In this document: in pieces, positions 11,016 through 24,384 of the stretch
How positions within the stretch are numbered: position 1 is the first letter of the stretch
How the letters are laid out: every line of letters begins with the position of its first letter
The notes under the pieces: generated by a model
Databases searched by the model: none
What the model was told of the DNA's origin: nothing
Seen by the model: only the letters and a program-made list of their open reading frames with translations
Source of the DNA: Apostichopus japonicus
Lineage: Eukaryota > Echinodermata > Holothuroidea > Aspidochirotida > Stichopodidae
NCBI RefSeq assembly: GCF_037975245.1
Contig: NC_092577.1
Location: 13,571,013 to 13,635,012 of the forward strand
Direction of reading: 5' to 3'
DNA length: 64,000 bases
Made by a program: the position numbers and the translations under genes

Positions 11016-14000
11016 CTGCAGACAAAATGGAAGAACAGTTTATTACAAGATAACTATTGGAACGCCGAAAGGATCCAACATCCAATAATTATTATGATAG
11101 TATAGTGGGCATTTATTCATTAGCGTATTCATTCATTCATTCGTGCGTTCATTCATTCATTTATGTATTCGTGCATTCATTCAGTCAAGCATTGATTCAT
11201 AATTTCTTTCATTCATTTATTTATTTATTTATTTATTAATTCATTCATTCTTTCGTTCATTCATTCATACATTAATTAATTCATTCATTCATCCATCCAT
11301 CTATTGATTCATTCTTTCTTCATTCATTCATTCATGTATTGGTGCATTCACTTATTCAAGCATTGATTCATACTTTCTTTCATTCATTCATTCATTTATT
11401 CATTCATTCATTCATTCATTCATTCATTTATTTATTCATTCATTCATTTGTTCATTCATGCATTCATCATTCCATCCATTAATTCATTAATTGATTCATT
11501 CTTTCTTCATTTATTCATTCATTCATTTATTTATTCTTCTTCACAACAGCAGTGCAAAGTAAAGAACACAACGTTCAAAACAACGAAACAATTATTATGT
11601 TATGAAGAGAAAGTCAGCTGAAAACCTTGGTGGATTTGACATGAGCAGACTCCCTGAAAAAACAGCAGTATGTGAAGAATGAAAACTTTCCTGAATAAGA
11701 CGGAAGAAAGTACGAAGAAGGTGCGTAATGCCAAAAAGCACAACCTATCCCTACATATTCATCTTACGGCCTCCCATTCCCCACCTCTCCCTCTCCCACT
11801 CCCTGCCCCTCCACAATACTAAATATGAATGATACGCAGTGTAAGCTAAGAGGTTTCTACGTAAAGTCTTGGTAAATGGGTTCTTTAATCCATACTTACA
11901 CTTCAAGAATTTTCACCTCATCCCCTTTAATTTCAGACGTTAGATCAGAAAATAATTTATTTTTATCTTGGTGGAAGGCTGTCCAGTGTCTGCACGTTAA
12001 ATTCTTATCTTTCGGAACATTGCAGTAAAAGGGTGAATATACTTCTGGATCACTGAAGTTACAGAAAGTTGTCTGAAGAAAAACAAATGTATCAGATTTA
12101 CAAACAAGAACATTAAAGCATTTAGGGCACAAAGTTTGGAGTGTCGTGTGTTGTATATATTCCAACTTACAAAGAAAACATGAATGAAATGGTTTACATA
12201 TAAAGCAGTTGCATATAAATCAACCTACCATTTTGATGGTCTGTTAGGTTTTCAACTAAATTTTGTAACCGGAAACAAGAGCCCAAGGGCACTGTGGTTC
12301 CTTGCGTAGGGGTATATGACAATACACATAATATTATCAAGCAAGATTGGGCTCAAATAGTCAAGTAATTGTGGTCCTACATGTACCCATAAAGTAACCA
12401 ACACTATATCCAACACTTTTGTGATCACAAATTGTGATCGGATTTTTGATCAAAATGCACTTTTGAGATCTGAATATGGCGTCGAAAATGTAAGAAATAT
12501 AAGGTCACCTACAAGCGGGTCAACAGATATGATAACATTGGTGACCTCAGATGACATGACCTTTAAGTTTCAAAATGTTCCACCACCCCATTCACAACTT
12601 GTCCCAAAATATCAACCATGTCACACCTTGGCATTGAGATTTAATTGCATTAAATGTCAAAAAATTAACTTTGAACTTGTATACATAACTTCACACACAA
12701 AGGTCACCCGGAGGTCAACCAATTGACATTTTTGATCGGTGAGACCTAAATAGAGCATGACTGGAAAAATTCAAACATTTTTTCTTTGCCCATTTTCTCC
12801 CCCCAAAATACTACTTTTTTAACATTAGCTGACCTTTGGTGACGTGGGATCACATGACCATTGGTTTGAAAATATTCCCCTATACCATTTGCAACTTGTC
12901 CAAAAAATCAACCTTGTCACACCTTGGCACTGGGAGTTATTGCATTAAATGTTTGAAAATTAACTTTGACCTCATATAACTTCGCACACGAAGGTCACAC
13001 GGGGGTCAACCAATTGCCATTTATGATCAGAAGGTACCTTTAACATCTGAAAATAGCATCGAAACTGTAAAAATCCACAAAACACGAAAAGGTCACCAGA
13101 GGTCAAATTGAGGTCAAGGGTCACCCAGATGCAGGTCGACAATTGGATTACATTGAAGCAACTCCCAACCCTAATGGACAATTTGTTCTCAAGTTATTGC
13201 AAAAATACCAGTTTTTTTATCATAAATTGACCTTTGGTGACCTTGTATCACATGACCGTTATCTTTGAAAATATTCCCCTATACCATTTGCAACTACTCC
13301 AAAAATATTAACCTTGTCACACCTTGGAACTGGGAGTTATTGCATTAAATGTCTGAAAATTAACTTTGACCTCATATAACTTCGCACACGAAGGTCACAC
13401 GGGGGTCAACCCATTGACATTTATGATCAGAAGGTACCTTTAACATCTGAAAATAGCATCGAAACTGTAAAAATCCACAAAACACGAAAAGGTCACCAGA
13501 GGTCAAATTGAGGTCAAGGGTCACCAAGATGCGGGTCGACAATTGGATTACGTTGAAGCAACTCCCAACCCTAACGGATATTTCGTTCTCAAGTTATCGC
13601 AAAAATACTAGTTTTTTATCATTAATTGACCTTTGGTGACCTCGGATCACATGACCGTTAAGTTTGCAAATATTCCCCTATACCATTTGCAACTTGTCTC
13701 AAAATATCAACTGGGTTACACCTTGGTACTGGGAGTTATTACACTAAATGTCTGAAAATTAACTTTGACCTCATATAACTTAACATACAAAGGTCACCTT
13801 GGGTCAACTTATTGACATTTTTGATTGATGAGACCTAAATTAGAGCATCAAACTATACAAATTCAAACATTTTTTCTTTGCCCATTTGCTTCCCTCAAAA
13901 TACTAGGTTTTTAACATTAATTGACCTTTGGTGACCTCGGATCACATGACCGTTAAGTTTGAAAATATTCCCCTATACCATTTGCAACTTGTCCGAAAAT

Positions 14001-17000
14001 ATCAACCATGTCACACCTTGGAACTGGGAGTTGTTGCATTAAATGTCTGAAAATTAACTTTGACCTCGTATAACTTCGCACACGAAGGTCACACGGGTGT
14101 CAACCAATTGACATTTTTGATCGGAAGGTACCTTTGATATCCAAATCTAGCATCAAAACCAAACATTTTCTTTTTTGCTCGTTTCCTCCCAAAATAGGCA
14201 CATTTTTTCTAATGTGACCTTTGACCTTTTGACCTTGATTTCAGATGTAATTTAATCTCCTGATTCCAAAAAACAAAACGACAAGTCTGTACAACCATCC
14301 TAACTCCGACCGAAAAACTTTGACCCCATATAACTTCGCACATAAAGGTCACACGGGCTCAACCTGATGACATTTATGATCAGAAGGTACCTTTGACATC
14401 TGAAAATAGCATCAAAACTGTAAAAATCCCCCAAAACACGTAAAGGTCACCAGAGGTCAAATTGAGGTCAAGGGTCACCAAGATGCGGGTCGACAATTGG
14501 ATTACGTTGAAGCAACTCCCAACCCTAACGGATATTTCGTTCTCAAGTTATCGCAAAAATACTAGTTTTTTATCATTAATTGACCTTTGGTGACCTCGGA
14601 TCACATGACCGTTAACTTTGAAAATGTTTCCCTAACCAGTTCACAACTTGTCCCAAAATGTCAACCTTTTCGCACATTGGCACTGGGAGTTATTGCCGTT
14701 TTAATATTTTCGGTTTTTGGACCATAACCGACCTTTGATGACTTTTGTGAGCACCAAAAACAATAGGGCACACCTTCTCCATATGGCGGATCTATAGTCC
14801 AAGTTTGGCTTCAATCCAACATTCCCTTATTGAGATAGAGCGTACCCAAGCAAGTGTCACAGACACACACACACACACACACACGCACACACACACACAC
14901 ATACGCCAACCTGACTGCATAGGTTCCTTTTGCTAAAGCAAGGAACCAAAAATACAGATTCGACCTTGCATAGTGAATCACTCTTTTACTTACAATGCAT
15001 CAATACTTTTGTTTCGCAAGATGACTATAGCTTTCAAGCCATGACCTAACAATAGTTGCCCGATTCTTGTATGCAAAGTAGGCTAGGGATACAGGAATGC
15101 CTGTAATGAACATAAGCGTGTCGTTGACCTAAAGGGTGTAAGTGTTTATATTTTCACACATGTTGACAATCTGTTTTAGTTTAGTTTAGTTAGATTAGAA
15201 GAAAAAAAGCATCAGGCGGGACACTTAAGTCCCCATCAAGGACCCTGTAGAGAGAGGGAAAAAAAACTGAAGATACAAACACTCAGACCCGATTACAATG
15301 CTTAAAGTGCTTGTCCAAAGCATTCTTAAACCCATTGACACTACTTGCAAGTACAACTTTCTCAGGCAAACCATTCCACTCATTCACAACCCTATTAGAA
15401 AAAAAGTTATGCCGAATATTAATCCTACTATGCGACTTTTGGAGTTTAAGACAATGACCTCTAGTACAACTACTGTTAGCAAACATGAAAAAGTCGGTAA
15501 AGGATAAATTGTCGAAACCATACACAATCTTGAAAACCTGGATCAAGTCCCCACGTAACCTCCTAAGCTCCAGTGTGGTGAGATTCAACAGTTGTAACCG
15601 CCTATAATAAGGAACCCTCTTTAGGGAACTAATCATCCTAGTAGCCCTCCTTATCCTTAGCAAAATAAGGGTTCCAAGCCTGCACAGCATACTCCAGATG
15701 AGGCCTAACCAACTGCTTATTAAGCCTAACTACGATGTCCTCTTTCAGAAAACTGAAGTTCCTCTTGATCATACCTAAAACCCTATTACCTCTTTTAGCA
15801 GCTTCAAGACAATGTTTAGAAGGTTGCAGAGATGAGTCAATGTAGATACCTAGGTCTCTTTCAACAGAGACCTCCTGTAACTCCACACCATTAAGATTGT
15901 ATGTAAACTTTTGGTTACTACTACCAATGTGCATTACCTTACATCTATCAATATTAAAAAGCATTTGCCACCCCTGAGACCAGGAAAAAATCTTATCCAA
16001 ATCCGCTTGAAATTTCTCAGAATCGCTTTTGGAAGATACCTCAGAATACAATTTGGTGTCATCAGCAAACTTCTTAGCTGTACACAAAATATCTCCGTTG
16101 ATGTCATTTATATAGGCAACAAACAACAAGGGACCTAATACAGACCCTTGTGGAACCCCACTAGTAACGTTATGCCAAGAAGAAGCACAGCCTTTAATTA
16201 CCACCTTCTGTTCCCTATTACCAAGCCAATTCCCGATCCAAGACAGTAAATTCCCTATGACACCCATGCTCTTCAGCCTAAGTAACAGACGCTGGTGGGG
16301 AACATTATCAAAGGCCTTCTGGAAATCCATGCACAACATCTACAGACCTCTGCCTATTTAGTGAGCTTGTTACATCTTCCATAAACTCAAGGATATTAGT
16401 GAGACAAGACATTTTTTGACAAAAGCCATGTTGAGACTCTCTGATCAAAGACTGACTGCTGAAGTGACAGACCATAGACTTTTTAACAATAGACTCCATG
16501 ACCTTACAAACTACACTAGTGAGACTAACGGGCCTATAATTACAGGGCTTAGACTTATCACCCTTCTTGAAAATTGGGGTAATATTAGCACATCTCCAGT
16601 CCCTAGGAACATAACCTTCATCCATAAATTTACTAAAAACCAACGAGAGTGGAACGCAGAAATGGTGTGCAAAAGTCTTCAACAAATACGGATGGATTGC
16701 ATCCGGCCCAGAAGCTTTAGAAACATTTAGACGAAGCAGCTCCTTTAAGACAACCTCATCCGAAAATAAGACCGTATCCAGTTTAGGCCTATCACTGCCC
16801 CCCTGAAAATCTGGAATACTACTCGTGTCTTCCCTTGTGAAAACCGACACAAAATAGTTGTTCAAAAGATCTGCAAGATCCTGACTATCAGTAACTATAT
16901 TATCAGCCTGTGGTGCCCTAAGAAAACAATTGCATCTTTAACTTTCTGCTTTGACCTGACATAAGAAAAGAAGGCCTTTGGGTTATCCTTAATTTTTAGG

Positions 17001-20000
17001 GCAATGCTTTTTTCGAAATTCAATTTTGCATCAGAGACTAAGCATTCTACCTTCAGCTGATGGATTTTAAACTTGGCCAAAAGAGATTCAGACTTAGTCC
17101 TCCTAAACAACTTCCACATTCTACGTTTTAGCCTAATTGCACATCTAACTTTCTTATTCATCCAGTGAGGCATACTGCTTTTACGGCGACGATTCTTCCA
17201 CGCAACATGATTTTCCATAATGACCTTTAATTTATCAGCAAAACAAATCCACGACTGAGAAGCACTCATATCTCTAAACAAATTAATCCAATCTGTACCC
17301 TTTAGTAAAGTTTCAATTGCCTCTGTATCTGATCTCGAAAAATCAGGGACTTTTTCATTGCTAACAGAATTTACGACTTTGCAAACAACATCAAAAGCTA
17401 GTATATCATGATCACTAGTTCCTAGTTTTCTTAGACCCGTCAAATCAACAACATTGCTTGGATTAGAACTCAAAACAAGATCCAGGATGTTATCCCCCCC
17501 CCCCTAGTAGGGAAAGTAACATGTTGATGTAAAAAGCAATCTTGCACAACATCTAGAAAATTACTACCCTTCCTACTACTAGAGCCATCTATCCAATTAA
17601 TGTCAGGAAAATTAAAGTCGCCCATTATAACAACATCACCTTTAGCAGCCTTTCTAATTGAATCAAACAGCACGGCATCATTATCATCGCTGCTGTTAGG
17701 AGAACGGTAAACAACACCCACAGTGATAACGTCCCTGGACCTCTTGGAGTTGTTTGTGGACAACTCGCACCAGACAGAATTAACAAAAGCCCCTTGCAAC
17801 TGAGATTTCTCAACACTTACAATTTCATCCCTGTTTTGCTTAACTGTTACCAAGTATAAATTTAAACAAACCTTTGGAGGTCTTTCAGAGCAATCCACAT
17901 TTTCTGCCCGCTTCACCCCAGCATCATCTATCATCTCAAACTCTCCCACGTAATTATGGGCGTAAGATCGTTGACCGTCTAAAGAAGGGCTGAACAATGG
18001 GATCGCCTCCGCTGGGTGAACCAGTAATACCTCGATGTTCATCAAACCTTCCCATAGCAAAGGGAATGACGCCAGATAGGTACCGTTGCGGTAATCGACG
18101 AATTTATCGGCGATTACCGCCGCATAAGGAACTCTAGAGAACAGCTTTATCCTAAAGAAGTCTTCACCGTATAGCTTTGGTCGGTTAAGATTATCCATGG
18201 CTTCGATTCGGATGATTATTCTATCACATAAACCATATCGCAGTTTGGGATTTATAAGAGTTACTTTGGTAAAGTTAGGACTGGTAACATTGTCGAAGGG
18301 AAGCGTTTTCATCGGCACTCGGTTTGTAGATCTGATTGGCTGAAAGTTAAACCGGTCGGGGACGTCAGGGGAACATGCAACAGGATGATGGGCCTTGGGT
18401 TCAAACTTGTAGAGTGAAATATTTGTAAATAAAGACAAAACAAAGATAAGAAATAGTAATAAGTAACTGGAAATGTTATAAGCGCAAAGAATTATGACAT
18501 ATTGTAGAACAAACAATTTTGACTAATTTTAATAAATAAAATGATATGAAATGTCAGTCATCAGCTTCATTATTACGTCATCACGACAATTTGAGGCAAA
18601 TTTGACATGATAATGGGAGATATCAAGAACGGACTACAACGTGTAATTTGTCAAACTTGGAAATCTGATATTAGCAACTTGAAATAAATAATCCTAGAAC
18701 CAAGGTTATTACTTTTACTTAAGAGATGGGAACCAGTGGGCCATTCGCCCACTCCGCCTCCCAACACCTCACCTCCCATCGTCAGTGGAAAAGTTCCGTC
18801 GAGGGATTTTTACATTCACCCGAGGAAGAATTAGATAATTGCTACACGGATGTACCTCCCCCCTCCTCCTCTACTATTCAACATTCACCCCTACAACTTG
18901 CCAGGGTATTTATAACCACAGTCATTCGTTTAGAGCCAATTAAAACCCTGATCCATGTAAAAGATGACTCAGAATGCAAAATTTGACGTGTAAACTTTCA
19001 TTCTGTGAATATAGACACACCTACACTGGAGTCGGCCATGCATCTCCTTCATAAATCCTTGCTTCGCCTCTGGCCCTTCAGAGGAAATTTATAACTCCTA
19101 GAATAGTGATAAAACTTCTATCTGCCACCACCGAGATTAGAACCAAGGCCAAGGACCTCGAAAACGACTTTAAAACTTAGCCCGTGGTCATTGGTAACTT
19201 GTCACACCCACACACCAAAGTGTGGACAATTCCAACCATCCCAAAATGGGGCACTTCAATGCAACACGTCTACATGTTCACTTGGGGGGGTGGCTTCCCC
19301 TATAGGTTGCAGCCACAAACCGGCGCACGCAACCATATTTACAAGTAACTTGCAAGTCCCCAGTATACACTTGGATCAAGAGAGGCAATGGAGATAAAGT
19401 GCCTTGCCCAAGGACACAACGTAATGATCTGGCCAAGACTTGAACCTGCAAACCTTTGATCACAAGTCCACTGCCTTAACCACTTGACTGCAACGCTCTC
19501 ACTACAGTGTGATAAAAAACAAGTGCAGCAACGCTGCAGAAGCCCAGCTAAGCTTCTGTTTAAGAAATTTGTTTTGATTGGCATTATTTCTGAGCAGCTT
19601 ATCCGTTCGCTTGTGGTAAATATAGAACATTAAGCGGGAAAACGGTGGCATTGCCTTTGTCTCCTTCTTAGCAGAGCAACCTATTTTGTTACAATGTTTG
19701 AAAGTTCTAAACAGGGCGGGATTTGAGTTGTGAAAGTGGGGGGGGGGGCAAACCTGCCAGCAAGACTATCTAAGCGGAGCGCCACCATCGGTTGGCGCGG
19801 AGCGTACATGAAATTTTTGGCTTTACAAACCCTCCAGATGGCCGGAAACGGCACTTCCGGAGTGCTCTAAGCTGCATGTACCCATCCTTGAAATATGGAT
19901 CTCATGTCTGCAATTTGCATCTAGATAGTTAATTATCGTTTAAAATTTTGAAGAGGATTGATAGTAGAACATATGGTCAGATGGTCATGTACAACTTTTG

Positions 20001-23000
20001 TTATACGTCACTATCTAAGCGGAGCGCCATCATCGGTTGGCAAGGAGCGTCGAAATTTTCGATGAAAGGTACCCTTAGATCGGTAAAATTAACACCCATA
20101 TAGGCTTTAAATTGCATCTAAACAATTAATGAACGTGTTTAAATTTAGGGAGGACGGATAGAAGAACTTATATGGTGATGTACAACTGAAGCTTATACGT
20201 CACTATTTAGGCGGTGCACCACCATCAGTTGGCGCGGCGCGTCGAAATTTAAGCAAAAAGGAAATCCTAGATCAGCAAAAATGACACCTCTGGTAACAAT
20301 AAATCGCATCTAGACAGTTTTTTCCCCCTGAAATTATTAGTATATTGTGCATTTGGACCGATCAAGAATATGTTCAGCACCCACTTCGAAATTCTCCCAG
20401 CGGTCCCCACTTCTTGGAGCACTTGGCAAATATTGGGGCTGAACATACCTTTACCCCCCCCCCCATAGGGGATAAGCCCCTCAAGTCCACTGGTTCCGTC
20501 GCCACTGAAGTCGAGGAGGGGTGATTTCGAGCAGTAAAGAAATTACATTGGCATTGCCATTGCATATTGTTGAATGACACGGGGGGGGGGTGTGTCATGT
20601 GTCAGTTTATGAATTTAATTATTGATATACCCAATGTGCAAATCTGGCTTTCGTAAATCGTTTCTCTGGATTTAGTTATTCAACGCATTCAGTAGAGTAG
20701 CAACGTTGAAAATCAATTCCTGAAGCTAGCACTGTAGCACATGCCGCGGATTCATCCCATGCAGAATTGAATCGCTAGTGTGTTAGCTCCAGGATCGTAA
20801 CCTGTGCTGCGAACCATGTGCTAGCTCCAGCTCCAGTTATTCTGCATGCTACATGTTACGATCTTAAACACAATTTAGATTCGAAACAAATAGGCCTATT
20901 TGATAGAGCTGTTGTGGGGGAATAATTTCGATTAGGGTTGTGCACATTTGTCTGCAAAAGCGACAAAAAAGTGAACTAAGATTTGGGAAAAAGTGGGAGG
21001 GCAAATGCCCCCTCTTGCCCCCCCCCCCCCCGTAATCCCGCCCATGGTTCTAAACATTTATTTTGGAAAACATATACATAAAGATAAATGTATTTCTTTT
21101 TATTGAAATAAACACTGTTAAAAGTTGAAATAACTTTGAAATTCAAAAGACATAAGATGTGTTCTTGAATACTAAAAAGTACGGAGCTGCCTTTGTAATA
21201 TCTTTAAACTTGAATACAAAACTGTACTGAGCGTTGGGGATGACGTCATCGTAACAGGGTATGAGCCAATGATATCCTTTGAAATATCATGAAAACGTTT
21301 TGTAACATTTGCCGAAATGGACTTATTTCAACGGTACTCTTTGAGAAAGGTCACCCCCATGAAAGAACCTGGGCACGAAAACCAAACTACCGAACGACTG
21401 GTCCGCTCTCAACCCCAGTCCCCTTGCATCGGGACTCTGACTGTGTGATCATCGTCGGATGTGTTTCACCATTCCACTCAAAAGGATACTGCACATGATC
21501 TTAGCCAAAATGCTGAGAAGGTTGTTAGCTCATTGTTATTCCCCGAAAAATTTCCTGATATTGTCGTATTCCGTGAAATTTCCTTCAAAGTGGAAATACA
21601 CACACGAACATATTTAAGCAATAGATCGTTGTACTTATTACTAGGGATAAAATATATGCCCCATTGCAAAAACAAAGCACCGACAGTATATGCACTTCGT
21701 AGTTTTCATTCATGGAATAATAGAACGAAAACGTAAAAAAGTATTCCTCTGCTAAGCTGATAAAATGTTGTGGATACCAAGTTTCACTTGTGCTGACCCA
21801 AAATTGCTCACGAAAATTGCACCCATACAAGAATAGAACGACTTGCAACTTGTTGACAATTGACGTACCACAGAGAAACGTTAAAGAACGAAAATCTGAA
21901 TCGGCCCCAAAATACTATAGGTCATTCTCACATGTCATATCCCACACACAAACTGTCGAAAAGTTCAAATTGCAAATCTGACATCGGACTAGATAGCATG
22001 CCTGAATAACAAGTAAATATTTCAATGACGTGCACAAATGGGGAGAGGGCGGGCGGGGATCTTGGCCCCCACTTTCGTGGCTAGTCGGGGGAAATCACTC
22101 AGTCGGGATATGGCTCACTTAGTGGATAACCATTTATCTAAACTGTAAGAAACGACCGTAAATTTGACAGTATTTTACCGTGCTTTTCTACAGCAGCGTA
22201 CTGTAAGTTGAGTGTACAGTAATTTACTGTCGTTTCTTGCCAATTATGAAATGTCAGGAATAGATTCAGAAACCTAGAGTGGGCCTACATCATTACTGTA
22301 TTTTGGACTCGACTTGACTCCCACAATGCATTGCATAATACGTGGCAACTGGTACGGTGCTGGTGCACTGATCTCTACACTAACAGTGTGCTGGTGGTCA
22401 TGCAGTTAGGGGAGAAGTTCAACTGAATAATTTGCTTGTTGCCGTTTGTTAACGCGCCTCAGACCTACCTACGTACATTGTTGGTAGTCATTGAATGTTA
22501 ACAGTTGTAAGGATCGTTAATATGTAAAATAAATTGACTGGCATTATCTGTAATTCTAAAAAATATATGGTTCATAACGGCGGTTGCTCGGTAGGCCTAC
22601 ATGACAACGGAATTAACGTAACGTAGGCTAGGCCTAATACAGACAACGCTAGGCTTACGGGTACACTGTGGTAGAACTTGGAAGTTAGTCACAAGTAGGC
22701 CTACGCGCTGGCCCTATGCCTATGTTATGGTACTCGAATCGATTCTATGATAGGCTACTAGCTTTTTTGATAAGTTATTAGCCCTGTAGCCCAGTTTGTA
22801 TAAATACCATTCTTTATTTCAATACCTTAATTAGAAGCTGTTTTGCGTGAAGACAAACATTACAATAAAGGTTATATGTGAAATCAACTTTTAGAAGTTT
22901 TTGCCTCTTTTTTTCTTATCTTTTTTTGAGTAAGTTTTTGTTTTCTTAATAACACACATGTTGTTAGCAACCTTGTTTGAAAGGCAAGAAATTGCGTATT

Positions 23001-23915
23001 AATAGCTCTCAGCTGCAGATGGGAATTTTTCCTGTTAGGGTTTGATTGGATTGGTACTTTCTTCATGGAAAACTCGTATCGGTTGTAAAGTGATAGTAAT
23101 AATAGCAGAGAACTACTGTTTTCCACATATAGTTTACAGTAGCAAACAATTTTATATTAATCATTTACAGTAAAATACTGTTTCCTACAATAATCGATTT
23201 ACAGTAATTGATTTTATTACTGCATCATTTTACAGTAATGTACTGTTTTCTACAATTATAATTATTATTCTACAGTAATTGATTTTTTTTACTCTAACAT
23301 TTTACAGTATAGTACTGTAGATATATTTTACAGCAAGAGGTTTTTTACCGTAAAATTTACAGTAAATTACTGGCAACTCTGCTGCCAGTAATTTACTGTA
23401 AAATTTACAGGTAATTGTTTACAGTGTACGTATAGTCTGTCTCCCTGGCCAATTTTACATAGTAATTGATAGCACCAGTTTGCATCTAGCTAGTTTTTCC
23501 CTGTGTAAAATATTACCAAGGGGACACCCCCTCCCATTAGACCGTCCCCCATATTAGACAGGGGAATTCCAAGTCTGCCCCTTCCCTACATACACACACC
23601 AAGGAATCCTACGCACGCCACTCCAATATTTGACTTAATCAAGTCTCACACGCGGTGGAATTATTTCCCAAAATGACGGGAAAATTGAGATGAAAGATAT
23701 TTTGCTAATAATAATATACTAAAAATATTTGCTTTTTATAAAGCGCTTTAGCGATAGGTTTCAAAGCCCTTTACGTACGTTATATTACCCCTAATCAATG
23801 ATAACCTGTCCCAGAAACAATCCCTTTAGTCGGTTGAAGTTATATACTGCGCCCAATGACAAGTTACCTCACAGGCAGTATCCATTTAACCCCTGGGTGA
23901 AGAGAGGCAAGTGAG

Positions 23916-23977
<62 letters not shown>

Positions 23978-24340
23978 ATATATTTATATGTATAGTTGAA
24001 AACGTAATGAGTTGGAAAATTAAGAACAGTGCGGACACCCTAACCAACTAGGCTATGGACGCTGATTGTATGTCCAGAGGTTTGAAACCGCGGTAAGAAG
24101 GTCGTAATTCCACTATATGCCTATGTCACCTGTATTGAGCAATACTAGTTCTCTTTTTGGTGACATTTGCCTTTCTCTACAGATCAAACATGATTCTAAC
24201 CAACTCGAAGTCATTTGCGATTCCTATGGCGGGATATCGAAAGAGATACTTTAAACAGACTATTGTTAATGAAATGGAGGTAAACGACACTGGCAAATAA
24301 TATATATATATATATATATATAGCCCATATATATATAGGC

Positions 24341-24384
<44 letters not shown>

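Noticed and set aside
12421-12726. Conserved protein-coding frame in repeat R (also open at 35426-35950)
   Set aside because: The similarity follows from copy identity of the repeat. There is no domain, no start context and no bias toward synonymous changes that could be judged from two copies.
17470-18516. One 349-codon gene
   Set aside because: It is an NXPE exon plus adjacent LINE endonuclease. Phase-matched splice sites at 18405 and 17872 define the real exon, and the first codon of the long frame is TTG.
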